The notes under the pieces: generated by a model
Databases searched by the model: none
What the model saw: only the letters and a program-made list of their open reading frames with translations
What the model was told of the DNA's origin: nothing
Translations under genes and position numbers: made by a program
NCBI GenBank assembly: GCA_018657625.1
Contig: JABHWU010000028.1
Span: 1 to 64,000, forward strand
Direction of reading: 5' to 3'
Length of the DNA: 64,000 bases
Origin: Deltaproteobacteria bacterium
Lineage (GTDB): Bacteria > SAR324 > XYD2-FULL-50-16
Part shown: in pieces, positions 34,026 through 43,183 of the stretch
Layout of the letters: each line of letters begins with the position of its first letter
How positions within the stretch are numbered: position 1 is the stretch's first letter

Positions 34026-35615
34026 TTAAATAACAATGTGTTTCACTTTTTTTATTAGTTCATGATCCAAAAGTTGCTGAATAATTTCTTTGTTGACCGC
34101 TTCATCAACGACGACCAAGGCCATGGCCTTGCCACCTTTTTGATTCCTGGAAAGTTCAAATTGCTGAATGTTGATATTATTCTTTGCCAGTAAAGTGCCC
34201 ACAAATCCAATAACACCGGGTAAATCTACGTTTTCAATAGCTAATATCATGCCGTGTGGTTCGATTTCAAAAACAAAATTATTGATATAGCTCAGTCGTT
34301 GGATGTTACTTCCAAAAACCGTACCACCAATGCTTAACTGCGAATTCTCTCCTTTGATTGAGATTCGTATGGCAGATTCATAATTGGAAAAATGCTTGTC
34401 TTCTTTTTCTGAGATTTCAATATATTTTTCAGCTGCAATTTGTAAAACATTGACATAGGTTACACCAATATCGACGGTTTGACTTAAAAACTCTTTTAAA
34501 TAAGATAGCTTGATTAATGCCCAGTCTTCCGAGTGTAAATCCCCGTGATATAAAAATTTAATGTGTTTAGGCAGTAAATTTTTATCAATAAACTGACGAC
34601 TGAATGATCCTAGTTTCCCTGCTAGCTCGGCATATAGCTGTGTTTTTTGACCATGTATCGTGTGGACTTCAGGAAGATTAATTGGAGAGCTGACGATGCC
34701 ACCCTGTAAGGCTTTGATGGTATTTTCCGATACTGATTTAGCAATCCTGATTTGAGCTTCAACAGTAGAAGCACCAATGTGGGGGGTCATGACGATATTA
34801 TCAAAGTTTTTTAGCGGATGCTCAATAACGGGTTCAATATCCCAGGTGTCAATACCTCCACCCGCAATTTTTTCTGATTTCAATGCTTCCTGCAGTGCTT
34901 GTTCATTAACCAGTCCCCCTCTGGCTGTGTTGATAATAATGACTCCCTTTTTCGTTTTATTAATTTCCGGGGTGTCTATCATATTGATTGTTTCCTGATT
35001 TTTTGGAACATGGAGGCTGATAATATCAGATTGTGTCAGTAAAACGTCAAATTCAACCGGTTTAGCCTGATGTTTTTCACAATAGGATTTTGAAACATAT
35101 GGATCGTAAGTTAACACTTCGCAATCAAAAGCATTTAAAAAACGGGAAACACGGTGTCCGACGTTTCCCAATCCAATTAATCCAATTGTTTTCCCTTGCA
35201 ATTCAGTACCGGTAAACTCATGACGGTTCCAAAAGTTGCTTTCCATACTTTTATGGGCATTCGTTAATTTCCTAATCACCGCCAGCATTAGCATTAAGGT
35301 TAATTCTGCTGCAGAATTAGTGTTTTTCCCGGGAGTATTGAACACTAATACTCCTTTTTGAGTTGCGTAATTGACATCAATATTACCGATGCCTACTGCA
35401 GCTCTGGCGATAACAGATAATTTTTTCCCTTTTTCAATCAGGGCTGCGTCAATTTTTGTTTCAGAACGGCTGATAATGCAGTGGTAATTTTCAATAATCT
35501 TTAAAACCTGTACATAGGGTAGATCCGGTTGATAATCAATATCCAGATCTTTTTCTTCTTGAAATCGTTCCAATGCAATAGGATTAAGTGCGCCGGTAAT
35601 CAATACTTTTTTCAT
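34026..35615 (-). CDS. serA: D-3-phosphoglycerate dehydrogenase
   Basis: First step of serine synthesis: 3-phosphoglycerate + NAD+ to 3-phosphohydroxypyruvate. The 529-residue long form has the catalytic dehydrogenase unit (about 1-310) with NAD motif GLIGLGNVGHRV, catalytic Arg in NTARGG, Glu in DIEP and His in TPHIGAST, then the intervening allosteric substrate-binding domain (about 320-450), then a C-terminal ACT domain (about 455-529) for serine feedback. It is the mycobacterial/Bacillus-like long architecture. Its start MKKVLITGALNPIALE fits the family. Confidence 0.95.
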   Translation of the reverse strand: MKKVLITGALNPIALERFQEEKDLDIDYQPDLPYVQVLKIIENYHCIISRSETKIDAALIEKGKKLSVIARAAVGIGNIDVNYATQKGVLVFNTPGKNTNSAAELTLMLMLAVIRKLTNAHKSMESNFWNRHEFTGTELQGKTIGLIGLGNVGHRVSRFLNAFDCEVLTYDPYVSKSYCEKHQAKPVEFDVLLTQSDIISLHVPKNQETINMIDTPEINKTKKGVIIINTARGGLVNEQALQEALKSEKIAGGGIDTWDIEPVIEHPLKNFDNIVMTPHIGASTVEAQIRIAKSVSENTIKALQGGIVSSPINLPEVHTIHGQKTQLYAELAGKLGSFSRQFIDKNLLPKHIKFLYHGDLHSEDWALIKLSYLKEFLSQTVDIGVTYVNVLQIAAEKYIEISEKEDKHFSNYESAIRISIKGENSQLSIGGTVFGSNIQRLSYINNFVFEIEPHGMILAIENVDLPGVIGFVGTLLAKNNINIQQFELSRNQKGGKAMALVVVDEAVNKEIIQQLLDHELIKKVKHIVI

Positions 35616-35696
35616 GGTTTAGTGCCTAAAAAAAATAAAATGATAAATATCCTAAAAATTGCTTGAAGACTTTTTAGTTTAGGGGGGATGTAAATA

Positions 35697-37049
35697 CTAC
35701 CCTAAAAATTTCAATATAACGAGTGTTGTTCCAAAATAGCTAAGCAAACCCAGGTTATCAATGGTAGTCGATACAAATGGGCCTGTTGCCACTGCAGGAT
35801 CAATATGCAGCCGTTGGAAAATAATTGGCATCAGTGATCCAATTGTTGCTGCAATGATCATTGATGATAACATACCAATGGCTACACTGATGCCGATAAT
35901 GGAGAAATCCTGGAATTGTAATGCTGAAACAATACCAAGCAGGATTCCAAAGAAAATCCCGAGTAATACACCAATGGAAACCTCCTTGATTAACACTTCC
36001 CAAAGCTCGGTGACGAGAATTTTCCCCGTTGCCAGTCCTCTAACGACAATAGTAGACGACTGGGAAGCAATATTTCCCCCCATTCCGGCGATAATTGTAA
36101 TAAATGCCATTAATTCAATATGGGCAATTTTTGTAGAAAAAAACAGATTAGATTGAATGGTTAGCATGCCGCCAATAAATGAAACTAATAGCCACGGCAT
36201 CCTTCTTAAGAAACCTTTATAGGGAGATTGTAATGAGAATTCTTCTTCAGTGGTACCAGCCAGTTTCATGATATCTTCAGTGGCTTCTGAGCGAATAATA
36301 TCAATGACATCATCCACTGTAATAATCCCTACCAGTTTGTGTCTTTCATCTACAACGGGGACAGCCATAAGGTTGTAGCGCTCCACCACTGAGGCTACCT
36401 TTTCCTGATCCATCGTTACTGGAATCGATATGATCTCCTTTTGCATGATATCTTTCATGGCAAAATGGTTCGGTTTGGTTAGTAAGTCCCTTAAAGATGA
36501 GACTCCAACCAGATGCTGGTGATCATCGATTAAATATAAATAGTATATTAACTCCGCGTCATGAGATTCTTTCAAGGCATTAAAGGCCTCCAAAACAGTC
36601 GCTTTTTCATGAATACAAAAATACTCGGTGGTCATAATCCGACCAGCTGCTTCATCATTGTACCTTAACAATGAAGCGGCTTCCACCGAATCTTCTATTT
36701 TCATATTTGAAAAAGCACGATCTTTTAATTCGTCAGGTAAAACCGAAATAATTTTAGCAGAATCATCCGGGTCCAGATCTGCGAACAATGGTGCGAATTG
36801 TGAGTCATCCAGTGATTGGATAAGATTCCGAATTTCGTCATCTTCCATTTCATGCAGTATTTCGCTAAGATTGGATAGTTGGCGAACCTCATTCAAAAAA
36901 GCTTCGTTATAATCTTCATCAATATGTGAAGTGAGGTAGGCGATATCTGTCGGAAATACCCCTTGCAAAAAATTTTTTAACTTATCGGTATCTTCTTTTT
37001 GGATAAAATTTTCGATTAATTCGATTGTTTTCCCGTAATCTCTTAACAT
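35697..37049 (-). CDS. mgtE: Mg2+ transporter MgtE
   Basis: Channel-like Mg2+ uptake protein with intracellular Mg2+-gated domains. The 450-residue chain has an N-domain of helical repeats (about 30-130, MEDDEIRNLIQSLDD; LDPDDSAKIISVLPDE), a CBS pair (about 135-260) and five C-terminal membrane helices with GMGGNIASQSSTIVVRGLA and the Mg2+-coordinating Asp in TTIDNLGLLSYF. The acidic residues of the gate are present. It is on the same strand as serA, 81 bases upstream of it; a joint transcript is possible. Confidence 0.95.
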   Translation of the reverse strand: MLRDYGKTIELIENFIQKEDTDKLKNFLQGVFPTDIAYLTSHIDEDYNEAFLNEVRQLSNLSEILHEMEDDEIRNLIQSLDDSQFAPLFADLDPDDSAKIISVLPDELKDRAFSNMKIEDSVEAASLLRYNDEAAGRIMTTEYFCIHEKATVLEAFNALKESHDAELIYYLYLIDDHQHLVGVSSLRDLLTKPNHFAMKDIMQKEIISIPVTMDQEKVASVVERYNLMAVPVVDERHKLVGIITVDDVIDIIRSEATEDIMKLAGTTEEEFSLQSPYKGFLRRMPWLLVSFIGGMLTIQSNLFFSTKIAHIELMAFITIIAGMGGNIASQSSTIVVRGLATGKILVTELWEVLIKEVSIGVLLGIFFGILLGIVSALQFQDFSIIGISVAIGMLSSMIIAATIGSLMPIIFQRLHIDPAVATGPFVSTTIDNLGLLSYFGTTLVILKFLG

Positions 37050-37245
37050 ATGCTCTCTTTATCAATGTGATATAAGGTACTATCTGTGTCATCAATTGAT
37101 TTGTATTCCGCTGTCTTTGAGACGTATAAATAAATATCTAACGGTGTAAAATTGATATATTTGCAGTTTTTATAAACTTTAGCTAGCCAGGAAGTTAAAT
37201 AATGCAGAATTAATAGCTGGTAATCGGGTTTTCTGATGAAATCAG

Positions 37246-37275
37246 TCCTCCCCCGTATTTTTAAATGAGGGAGGA
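37246..37275 (-). terminator. Hairpin downstream of the TolC-family gene
   Basis: TCCTCCC (37246-37252) pairs with GGGAGGA (37269-37275) across a 16-base loop, 28 bases after the TolC stop. The stem is GC-rich compared with the surroundings, but no clean T run follows on the minus strand. Confidence 0.4.
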
Positions 37276-37302
37276 ATGAGCGAGAGCAAAACGGGTTTCA
37301 GT

Positions 37303-38901
37303 CTAAATGTTATACTGTTGATGGATTTGATCGGTTAGAACCAAAAGAGATAAATATATTTTTTCGTAATTAATCCGGGCTTGAATTTCATCTTTTTGAG
37401 CATCTGATAAATCCTGCCGAACCTGGGCAACTCGAAAACTGGTGCTATTCCCCAGTTTGAATTTTTCCGTTTCCTTATTCATTAGATCTTTAGCTAAATC
37501 TGTGCTGATTTCTGCTAATTTAATACCCTCTTTTGCCAATTCCAGGTTTCTTAATATACCCTGTAATTGAACTTTTATTTCTGTTTGCCTGTTTTGAACA
37601 TTTACCATCAACTTAGCATGTTCTAAAGCTGCTTTGTTAATTTTCTGAGGCGTTATCTTGTCATTAAAAGGGATCGACCAGGTTAAACCAACATAATAAC
37701 CGTGCATTTTCGTTTTTGAAAAACCAGCTGTGGTTTCAGTCAGTGATTCTCCATAACCATTCATGGTATATTGCAGCGATAAATCCAAATTATTTTCATT
37801 GGCATCTTCAGCTGCTAATTTATCTAACCCGTTAGACTTGATATCGGCCTGTAAAATCTGTAAATCAGGGTCTTTTTTGAATGAAAGCTCTAATAGTTCA
37901 TCATAGCTTTGTTTAACAGGATGAATAGCCAGCTCTTCTGTCGGTAAATAACCGAAAGGAAAATCTTCCAGATTTAAGGCAGCTTTGATCTGATCTTCTA
38001 TCTCTTTTTTGGCAATTTTTTCGGCTAATAGTAACTGTTTTGCTCTGGCCAACTGGCTTTCGCTTTGTTTTACTTCAACAATATCCAACAATCCAAGGTC
38101 ATAACGGACTTTATTATCCTCTAAAAACTGTTGGGAAAGAACAACGCTGCTTTCTAACGTTTCTATTGTTTTTAATACTCCAACCAGGTCCCAGTATATT
38201 CCTGCGATGGTGGACAATAAACTCAGGGTTTGTTTTTTATTACCTAATTGTGTTTGTTCCAAACCGATAGTGCTTTTAAATTCAGCCAGTTTATTAATAT
38301 CTCCCCAACCCTGGTAAAGCGGAATTGATACAGCGGCTGTAAGGTTCCCTGAATGGATTTGATCACTCCCGGATTCCCAACCTTCGACAGAACTACCCTT
38401 ATCAGCAACTGAACCGGTAGTGGTCTCACTCTGTGTGTCTGAAAGGGTCAAGCTGTATTGAATGCCATTATCGATCATTTGCTGCCAGGAAGTACTCAAT
38501 GTTGTTGTATTGGTATTTGAAAGGCTTAAATAGGGACTGCTTCTGTATTGATCATCAAGATCGGAACCGGTCTTTGAGATCGTTTTACCCAGGCCAACTG
38601 AGTTGACCAATTTAGGGTTGTAAATTTCCTTATTGGCTGCCAAGGCTTCCTGTGCAACTTGTTGATCAATAGCAATAATTTCCATAGTAGGTGCCCGATC
38701 CAAAGTCAGGGCTAAAATGGCTGACATATTGACCTTGACTACTTTTTGACCGTCCTGCTCGGAAAATTGGAAGTTTTTTAGTAAGTCTGGATCAATGCTA
38801 TTGGACTGTCCAAAAAGAAAATTGGCAGTTGATAAGTAAAAAAAGCTCAAGAAACTAAATAAGATGATTTTTTTTATTTTCTGAAAAAGTACTTTTTCCA
38901 T
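37303..38901 (-). CDS. TolC-family outer-membrane efflux protein
   Basis: Outer-membrane channel of type I secretion or tripartite efflux. The 532-residue product has a signal peptide (ILFSFLSFFYLSTANFLFG) and two halves of long coiled-coil helices (for example VVLSQQFLEDNKVRYDLGL and the related MNKETEKFKLGNSTSFRV), the duplicated structure of TolC. The repeat motif KxxLG, preceding a turn, is present in both halves. No inner-membrane pump or adaptor gene is adjacent, so its partner cannot be named. It lies on the same strand as mgtE and serA with 253 bases between. Confidence 0.9.
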   Translation of the reverse strand: MEKVLFQKIKKIILFSFLSFFYLSTANFLFGQSNSIDPDLLKNFQFSEQDGQKVVKVNMSAILALTLDRAPTMEIIAIDQQVAQEALAANKEIYNPKLVNSVGLGKTISKTGSDLDDQYRSSPYLSLSNTNTTTLSTSWQQMIDNGIQYSLTLSDTQSETTTGSVADKGSSVEGWESGSDQIHSGNLTAAVSIPLYQGWGDINKLAEFKSTIGLEQTQLGNKKQTLSLLSTIAGIYWDLVGVLKTIETLESSVVLSQQFLEDNKVRYDLGLLDIVEVKQSESQLARAKQLLLAEKIAKKEIEDQIKAALNLEDFPFGYLPTEELAIHPVKQSYDELLELSFKKDPDLQILQADIKSNGLDKLAAEDANENNLDLSLQYTMNGYGESLTETTAGFSKTKMHGYYVGLTWSIPFNDKITPQKINKAALEHAKLMVNVQNRQTEIKVQLQGILRNLELAKEGIKLAEISTDLAKDLMNKETEKFKLGNSTSFRVAQVRQDLSDAQKDEIQARINYEKIYLSLLVLTDQIHQQYNI

Positions 38902-39353
38902 TTTTAGACCATTTGAAAAAGAGTTTTGATGTTGGAGATATTTGATTTAAAAATACAAAATCAAATTGTAAAATTACCCATAATTAAATGAAATTATGAT
39001 TTACAGCAAGAAAATTGCTGCCACGTATCGGTGTAATATTGACATTCAAAGACTATAGACGAATCTTTTTGCTCAATAAGTTTTAATTAAAGTTATCTGA
39101 TTTTTAAAACCTTTCCAATGATAGGAAAAAAAAATCCCTTTCAAACTAATTTATGAGTGTTGCAGAAGAATCGTTTAAAAAGGAGTAATTATTAAAAAAT
39201 TGAAACCTTGTTGATGGCATTAAAACTATTTTTTTTATTTTTTACAGATTTAATTTGATCAATGGTTTTAAATGGATTATTAAAGTTTGCCGGGTATAAT
39301 TCATTGCGGTGTTGTTAAAAAAAGTAATAAAATGTAACAAATTAAAAAAAATT
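38902..39353. other. Gene-free AT-rich region
   Basis: About 450 bases between the TolC-family gene and the YvlB-like operon. No frame, tRNA or clear hairpin is visible. It should hold the promoter of the TolC-family gene at its left side; AT tracts are abundant. Confidence 0.6.
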
Positions 39354-39761
39354 CTATTGATATTTTACATAAATTTTTATGCTGGTTCCGTCTTCAGTAC
39401 TGAAATTTAAGATTTCCTGATCCTCACCAATAGACATTTTAGGAATACTGTTAAGTATTTCCTGAAGATTTATCCCATTCATTTCAAACTCTGAAATTTT
39501 GTCTTTGGTTACCATATTGAGCATAAATCTAGCAAATTCTACCGGTAAATTAAGCTTAATCAGCTCACAATCTGTACTTTTAATCTCTATGATAATATTC
39601 CCTTCATTGAGATCCTGGTTACTTGACTGTTCAATTTTATTGATGGATTTTGGTACCTTTGAAGATTCTTTGCCATGAATGGCATTCAACAATCTTTCAC
39701 CGTCGTCGGCTGATATTTTTCCTTCTGATATCATTTCCAGTATTTTTTCAGTTTCAGTCAT
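39354..39761 (-). CDS. YvlB/SHOCT-like small protein, last gene of a three-gene operon
   Basis: A 135-residue protein whose N-terminus, EKILEMISEGKISADDGERL, is a short helix-turn-helix module known from YvlB/LiaX-type proteins. The rest (about 55-135) is a beta-rich domain with hydrophobic strands (NIIIEIKSTDCELIKLNLPV and GTSIKIYVKY). It is the third gene of the DUF2089-DUF4097 operon, 37 bases after the second. The shared module suggests the proteins interact with each other. LiaX-like proteins respond to cell-envelope damage in Firmicutes; a similar role here is only inference. Confidence 0.72.
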   Translation of the reverse strand: MTETEKILEMISEGKISADDGERLLNAIHGKESSKVPKSINKIEQSSNQDLNEGNIIIEIKSTDCELIKLNLPVEFARFMLNMVTKDKISEFEMNGINLQEILNSIPKMSIGEDQEILNFSTEDGTSIKIYVKYQ

Positions 39762-39798
39762 AGCATTCCTCCTTATATAGTATATTGATTCAATCGCT

Positions 39799-40731
39799 CT
39801 ACTTCAGTGCTTTGATTAGCCTTTCAGCTTCATCTATATTGATTTTACCATCCGAAACCATCTTTAATATCATGGCGACTTCATTTTGGTGTTTTTCTGA
39901 TTTTGGTTCCTGTTTTTCAGCATTGGGTTCACCGTCGATATCATCTTTATACGTATTAAACCCGGAAAATACATCCTTGATCATTGGCATGAAATCTTTA
40001 AATGGGAAAGATTTGATGGTTGGCATCTTCTTTTTGATATGAATCTTGTCTTTAGGAAAGGTTCCTTTAATATCGGTGTCACTACTCAAACTGGTGATAT
40101 AGATATGACGATCATTATGGTAACTGTGAACATTTAGATAAATATCCCCGGATACAGAGTTAATTTGGATGTCATCTTCCAGTTCAAAATCTGCGTTGAT
40201 ATAAATATCTCCAGAAACTCCTTTGTGACTGAAACCTTTTAAGTGGCCTTTTTCAATTAAAAATCGCCCACTGACACCTTTGCTTTTTATAAATCCATTT
40301 ACTTTTTCAATCCTGGTATCACCACTAATACAATCTATTTTAAGGGTATTGCACTGAATATATCCAATTTGAATGTCACCATTAACGGTTTTAAGCTTGC
40401 CATCCAATTTAATAGCATTAATGTCAATATCACCATTTACTGTAACAATGTTTCCTTCTACTGAAATGTTTTTAGGGATTTTTAACACTAATGTGGTTTC
40501 TAGCTCATCGTTGAAGAAGCTCATAGCCATCGGTAAAATGCTCCAGTCTTTTTCTTTGATTACCAGTTTGTCTTCCCAAAAACTAATATCAAATAACTCA
40601 CCAGAGGTTTTTTTTCTAAGTTCCTTAAAATCAATTTTCATATCTTCTCGCTCTTCTTCTTCGATTTCGATACTTGTTTTGTTCAGTTTGATATTTATAT
40701 CAAGATAGCTTTTTTCTAAAATAAAATTCAT
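39799..40731 (-). CDS. DUF4097 (Toastrack) beta-helix-like protein with C-terminal helical module
   Basis: A 310-residue protein made mostly of repeating strands with VNGDI, VSGDI-type turns (TVNGDIDINAIKLDGKLK; KGVSGDIYINADFE; NSVSGDIYLNVH), the DUF4097/Toastrack fold. The C-terminus, ILKMVSDGKINIDEAERLIK, is a copy of the short module seen in both neighbouring genes. There is no signal peptide, so it works in the cytosol or at the membrane. The first 50 residues are very acidic and charged. It is gene 2 of an operon (15 bases after gene 1). Toastrack domains often act with LiaF- and PspC-type stress sensors. Confidence 0.85.
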   Translation of the reverse strand: MNFILEKSYLDINIKLNKTSIEIEEEEREDMKIDFKELRKKTSGELFDISFWEDKLVIKEKDWSILPMAMSFFNDELETTLVLKIPKNISVEGNIVTVNGDIDINAIKLDGKLKTVNGDIQIGYIQCNTLKIDCISGDTRIEKVNGFIKSKGVSGRFLIEKGHLKGFSHKGVSGDIYINADFELEDDIQINSVSGDIYLNVHSYHNDRHIYITSLSSDTDIKGTFPKDKIHIKKKMPTIKSFPFKDFMPMIKDVFSGFNTYKDDIDGEPNAEKQEPKSEKHQNEVAMILKMVSDGKINIDEAERLIKALK

Positions 40732-40746
40732 TTGATCCTCCGATAA

Positions 40747-41112
40747 TTATTGGTTCATTTTTTTTAATTTATTCAACGCCACTTCAACATCAATTTCTCC
40801 TTGTTCCAGTTGCTCCAGAATTGAAGTATTGTCCTCTTTTGGCGTGTCCTGAACGCCAAGTGCTGTTTTAGTTTTTTTCAATAGATTTTTGATCTTGGGG
40901 TAAGAACAATTCATCAGTTTTTCACATTGCTTTATATTTCCCTCTGCATAAATAAAGACTTTGATAAAGCTGAGAAAGTCTTCCGGTACCTGTAGGTCAC
41001 CATTTGAAAGACTGAATTGGCTCTTAACCTGAGTTTGGCATTTAGAACATTCCAGTGTGCGGATAAACATTTTTTCCTGGCAAACTGGGCATTTTTCAAG
41101 GGGTTTTGTCAT
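40747..41112 (-). CDS. DUF2089 protein (zinc ribbon plus helix-turn-helix)
   Basis: A protein of about 121 residues. ATG 41112 is chosen because GGAG lies six bases upstream; ATG 41124 would add four residues. It has a zinc ribbon of CPVC and CSKC pairs (about 8-33) and a helix-turn-helix-like middle (VPEDFLSFIKVFIYAEGNIKQ then MNCSYPKIKNLLKKTKTALG), the DUF2089 layout. Its C-terminus, ILEQLEQGEIDVEVALNKLK, carries the module shared with the two following genes. A DNA-binding regulator of the operon is the likely role. First gene of the operon; the repeat-bearing region at 41125-41624 lies upstream. Confidence 0.82.
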   Translation of the reverse strand: MTKPLEKCPVCQEKMFIRTLECSKCQTQVKSQFSLSNGDLQVPEDFLSFIKVFIYAEGNIKQCEKLMNCSYPKIKNLLKKTKTALGVQDTPKEDNTSILEQLEQGEIDVEVALNKLKKMNQ

Positions 41113-41124
41113 AAAATTCTCCAT

Positions 41125-41624
41125 AATTAAGTTGATAAATTAATGATTGTTAAAAAAAAAGACTTAGTCAATAAAAAGTGTTAATATAATTAATAAAAAT
41201 ATTATTAAACATTAAATATACTAATATTACATTGCTTAAGAACATGACATCATTAACTTCACATTTTAAACCCTGATGAAATTAGCGATAATTGTTTCCT
41301 GGGACGTTACCCGTGATTTGTACCATAGCAATTTACAATTTCGTTGCCCTTATCTGTATGTTGAGCGAAGTCGAAGGACTACAAAACGACGTTTACCGAG
41401 CGAAGTCGAGGTATCGTTCTTTGCTCAGAGAATCGCAATTTCAGTGCTCAGTAAACTGTGTTCTGCAAACTGAATAAAGAATTAAAGATTAACTGAATAG
41501 TTACTAATTATCAAAGATTTTTGACAAACATTATGTTGTGCTACCGCAATTAAACTCTTAATATTTTAAAAAGTGTCATTGAGTTTGTAAAAACGATTTT
41601 TGAAATTGTTAATAATTGGAAAAA
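41125..41624. other. Region with two copies of a dispersed short repeat
   Basis: Five hundred bases separate the DUF2089 gene from the DUF924 gene. At 41361-41377 (TTGAGCGAAGTCGAAGG) and 41397-41411 (CGAGCGAAGTCGAGG) there are two direct copies of a repeat also found at 61011-61028. Open frames here have no recognisable content. The rest is AT-rich promoter-like DNA. Confidence 0.6.
41361..41411 (+). repeat. Dispersed GAGCGAAGTCGAAGG repeats (two copies)
   Basis: Two direct copies of a 15-17 base element (41361-41377; 41397-41411), a sequence type seen as intergenic repeats in many bacteria (CTGAGCGAAGTCGAAGG family). Its half is partly self-complementary (TTCGACTTCGC), so transcripts may fold. 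A third copy lies at 61011. Confidence 0.7.
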
Positions 41625-42164
41625 ATGAAATCTGAAATGATCATTAAATTCTGGTTTGAAGAGATTCCAACCCAGGCCTGGTTCAAGAAAGATGAAGCTT
41701 TTGATGTAGCATTAATTAATCGGTTTTCAGCCATTCATAAGGCTGCGGCCAAAGGAGAATTATTTAATTGGAGAGTAACTCCAGATGGGAGATTAGCTGA
41801 AATTATTATATTGGATCAGTTTTCCAGAAATATGTTTCGGAACACCCCAGAGGCTTTTTTTTATGATCCATTAGCTCTGATGTTGGCTCAGGAAGCAGTT
41901 TCCTTAAAACAAGATCAGGAAATATCTAAAGAAAAACGGAGTTTCTTGTATATGCCTTTTATGCACAGTGAATCTCTACAAATCCATGAAGTGGGCTTGG
42001 TACTATTTGCCGAGATGGGTAATGAGGGAACTTTGGAATATGAAAAGAAACATAAAGCAATTATTGAGAGATTTGGACGATATCCTCATCGCAATGAACT
42101 ATTAGGGCGAGAATCCACTCCTGAGGAATTGGAATTCTTGCAGCAACCCGGATCTTCTTTTTAG
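41625..42164 (+). CDS. DUF924 family protein
   Basis: A 179-residue helical protein from ATG 41625 (MKSEMIIKFWFEEIPTQ); a TTG nine bases upstream is the alternative. The family signature is present: IIKFWFEE at the start, WFKKDEAFD, LAEIIILDQFSRNMFRNTPEAF, and near the end RFGRYPHRNELLGRESTPEE. These proteins of the TPR-like fold are common in proteobacteria and of unknown function. It converges with and overlaps the next gene by 4 bases. Confidence 0.93.
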   Translation: MKSEMIIKFWFEEIPTQAWFKKDEAFDVALINRFSAIHKAAAKGELFNWRVTPDGRLAEIIILDQFSRNMFRNTPEAFFYDPLALMLAQEAVSLKQDQEISKEKRSFLYMPFMHSESLQIHEVGLVLFAEMGNEGTLEYEKKHKAIIERFGRYPHRNELLGRESTPEELEFLQQPGSSF

Positions 42165-42763
42165 TCTTTTTTGTAATCCGGTGGCACGAATCGGTAGTGT
42201 CCGGTGATTTTGAAATCGAATAACATATCTTCCAGTTTCGGTCCGATACCGATGTTATGCACCATTAAAGGTCGATTTCGACTGATGTTTTTCTGATCGC
42301 TGACAATACCAATATGGGGTAAATTTCCAGGTATCATCCAGGTGATCAGATCACCCGGATGATAATCATAAGGCTGATTTGATTTCCTTAATGTTTCCCC
42401 GAATCTTTTAAAATAGATCTGTAAATTCGGCACTCTTCTGTGATCAATATTTTTATCCGGTTTTTTTAAGCCCCAGATACGTTTGGAAGGATACAGTTTG
42501 AAGTTTTCAGACATATCTTCATGAACGGCTTTTTGTAGATCAAATCCAATCGCCCGATAAGATCGGATAATCACATCTGTACATACACCAATTCCTGCCG
42601 GGACATCTCCTCCAGGGTAAGCGATTGAATAATAGGACCCATCATACCGAACATCCTGAGTAGTGCGAAATAACGCTGCTTTAACAAGATCTTGTTGAAA
42701 TTCCCCCGCCCAAATACTTACTGGAAATATGCAAATTAAAAATAGAATTTTAATGATATTCAT
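42161..42763 (-). CDS. DUF1287 family exported protein
   Basis: A 200-residue protein with a signal peptide (IIKILFLICIFPVSIWA) and the DUF1287 core: YPGGDVPAGIGVCTDVIIRS, AVHEDM, and HIGIVSDQ, the last two containing the conserved acidic and His residues. The Cys in GVCTDV and His in HIGIVS resemble the NlpC/P60-like papain fold, so a periplasmic cell-wall hydrolase or amidase role is plausible but unproven. It overlaps the DUF924 stop by 4 bases on the opposite strand. Confidence 0.9.
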   Translation of the reverse strand: MNIIKILFLICIFPVSIWAGEFQQDLVKAALFRTTQDVRYDGSYYSIAYPGGDVPAGIGVCTDVIIRSYRAIGFDLQKAVHEDMSENFKLYPSKRIWGLKKPDKNIDHRRVPNLQIYFKRFGETLRKSNQPYDYHPGDLITWMIPGNLPHIGIVSDQKNISRNRPLMVHNIGIGPKLEDMLFDFKITGHYRFVPPDYKKD

Positions 42764-43183
42764 TGCTGATCCAGTCGATGTTATTTAATAAGTAATGAGA
42801 ATTTCTCTTCTAAATATAGGACAATTATGTCATTTAAAAAATTGAAATAAAAGCAGGATATTGGATTTTTTTATTTTGAAATTTGGAACACTGTTTTTAT
42901 GTCAGTTTGTCAGGTTCCTTTGTTAGAATGATTCGTGTCGTTCGTAGATACAATTCTGTTGATACATTAATTAAATTTGGTGTAAATAAGCTTACAGAGA
43001 ACTAAAAAACAGTAGTTGAAATGAATATTTTAGATTTTGTCGGAGAATTATTTTTAATCATAAAACCTTAATATCAGAATATTGACTTTAAAAAGAACAA
43101 GCATTATTGGTTCGACCTGGATGCACTTTCAAGAAAAAATAGTGTAATTTGTATTTCTTAAACTGCAATAATTTGTACGAAAT
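42764..43183. other. Gene-free region upstream of the Fe-S/DUF3786 gene
   Basis: About 420 AT-rich bases with no recognisable frame, RNA or strong hairpin. It should contain divergent promoters for the DUF1287 and DUF3786 genes. Confidence 0.6.
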
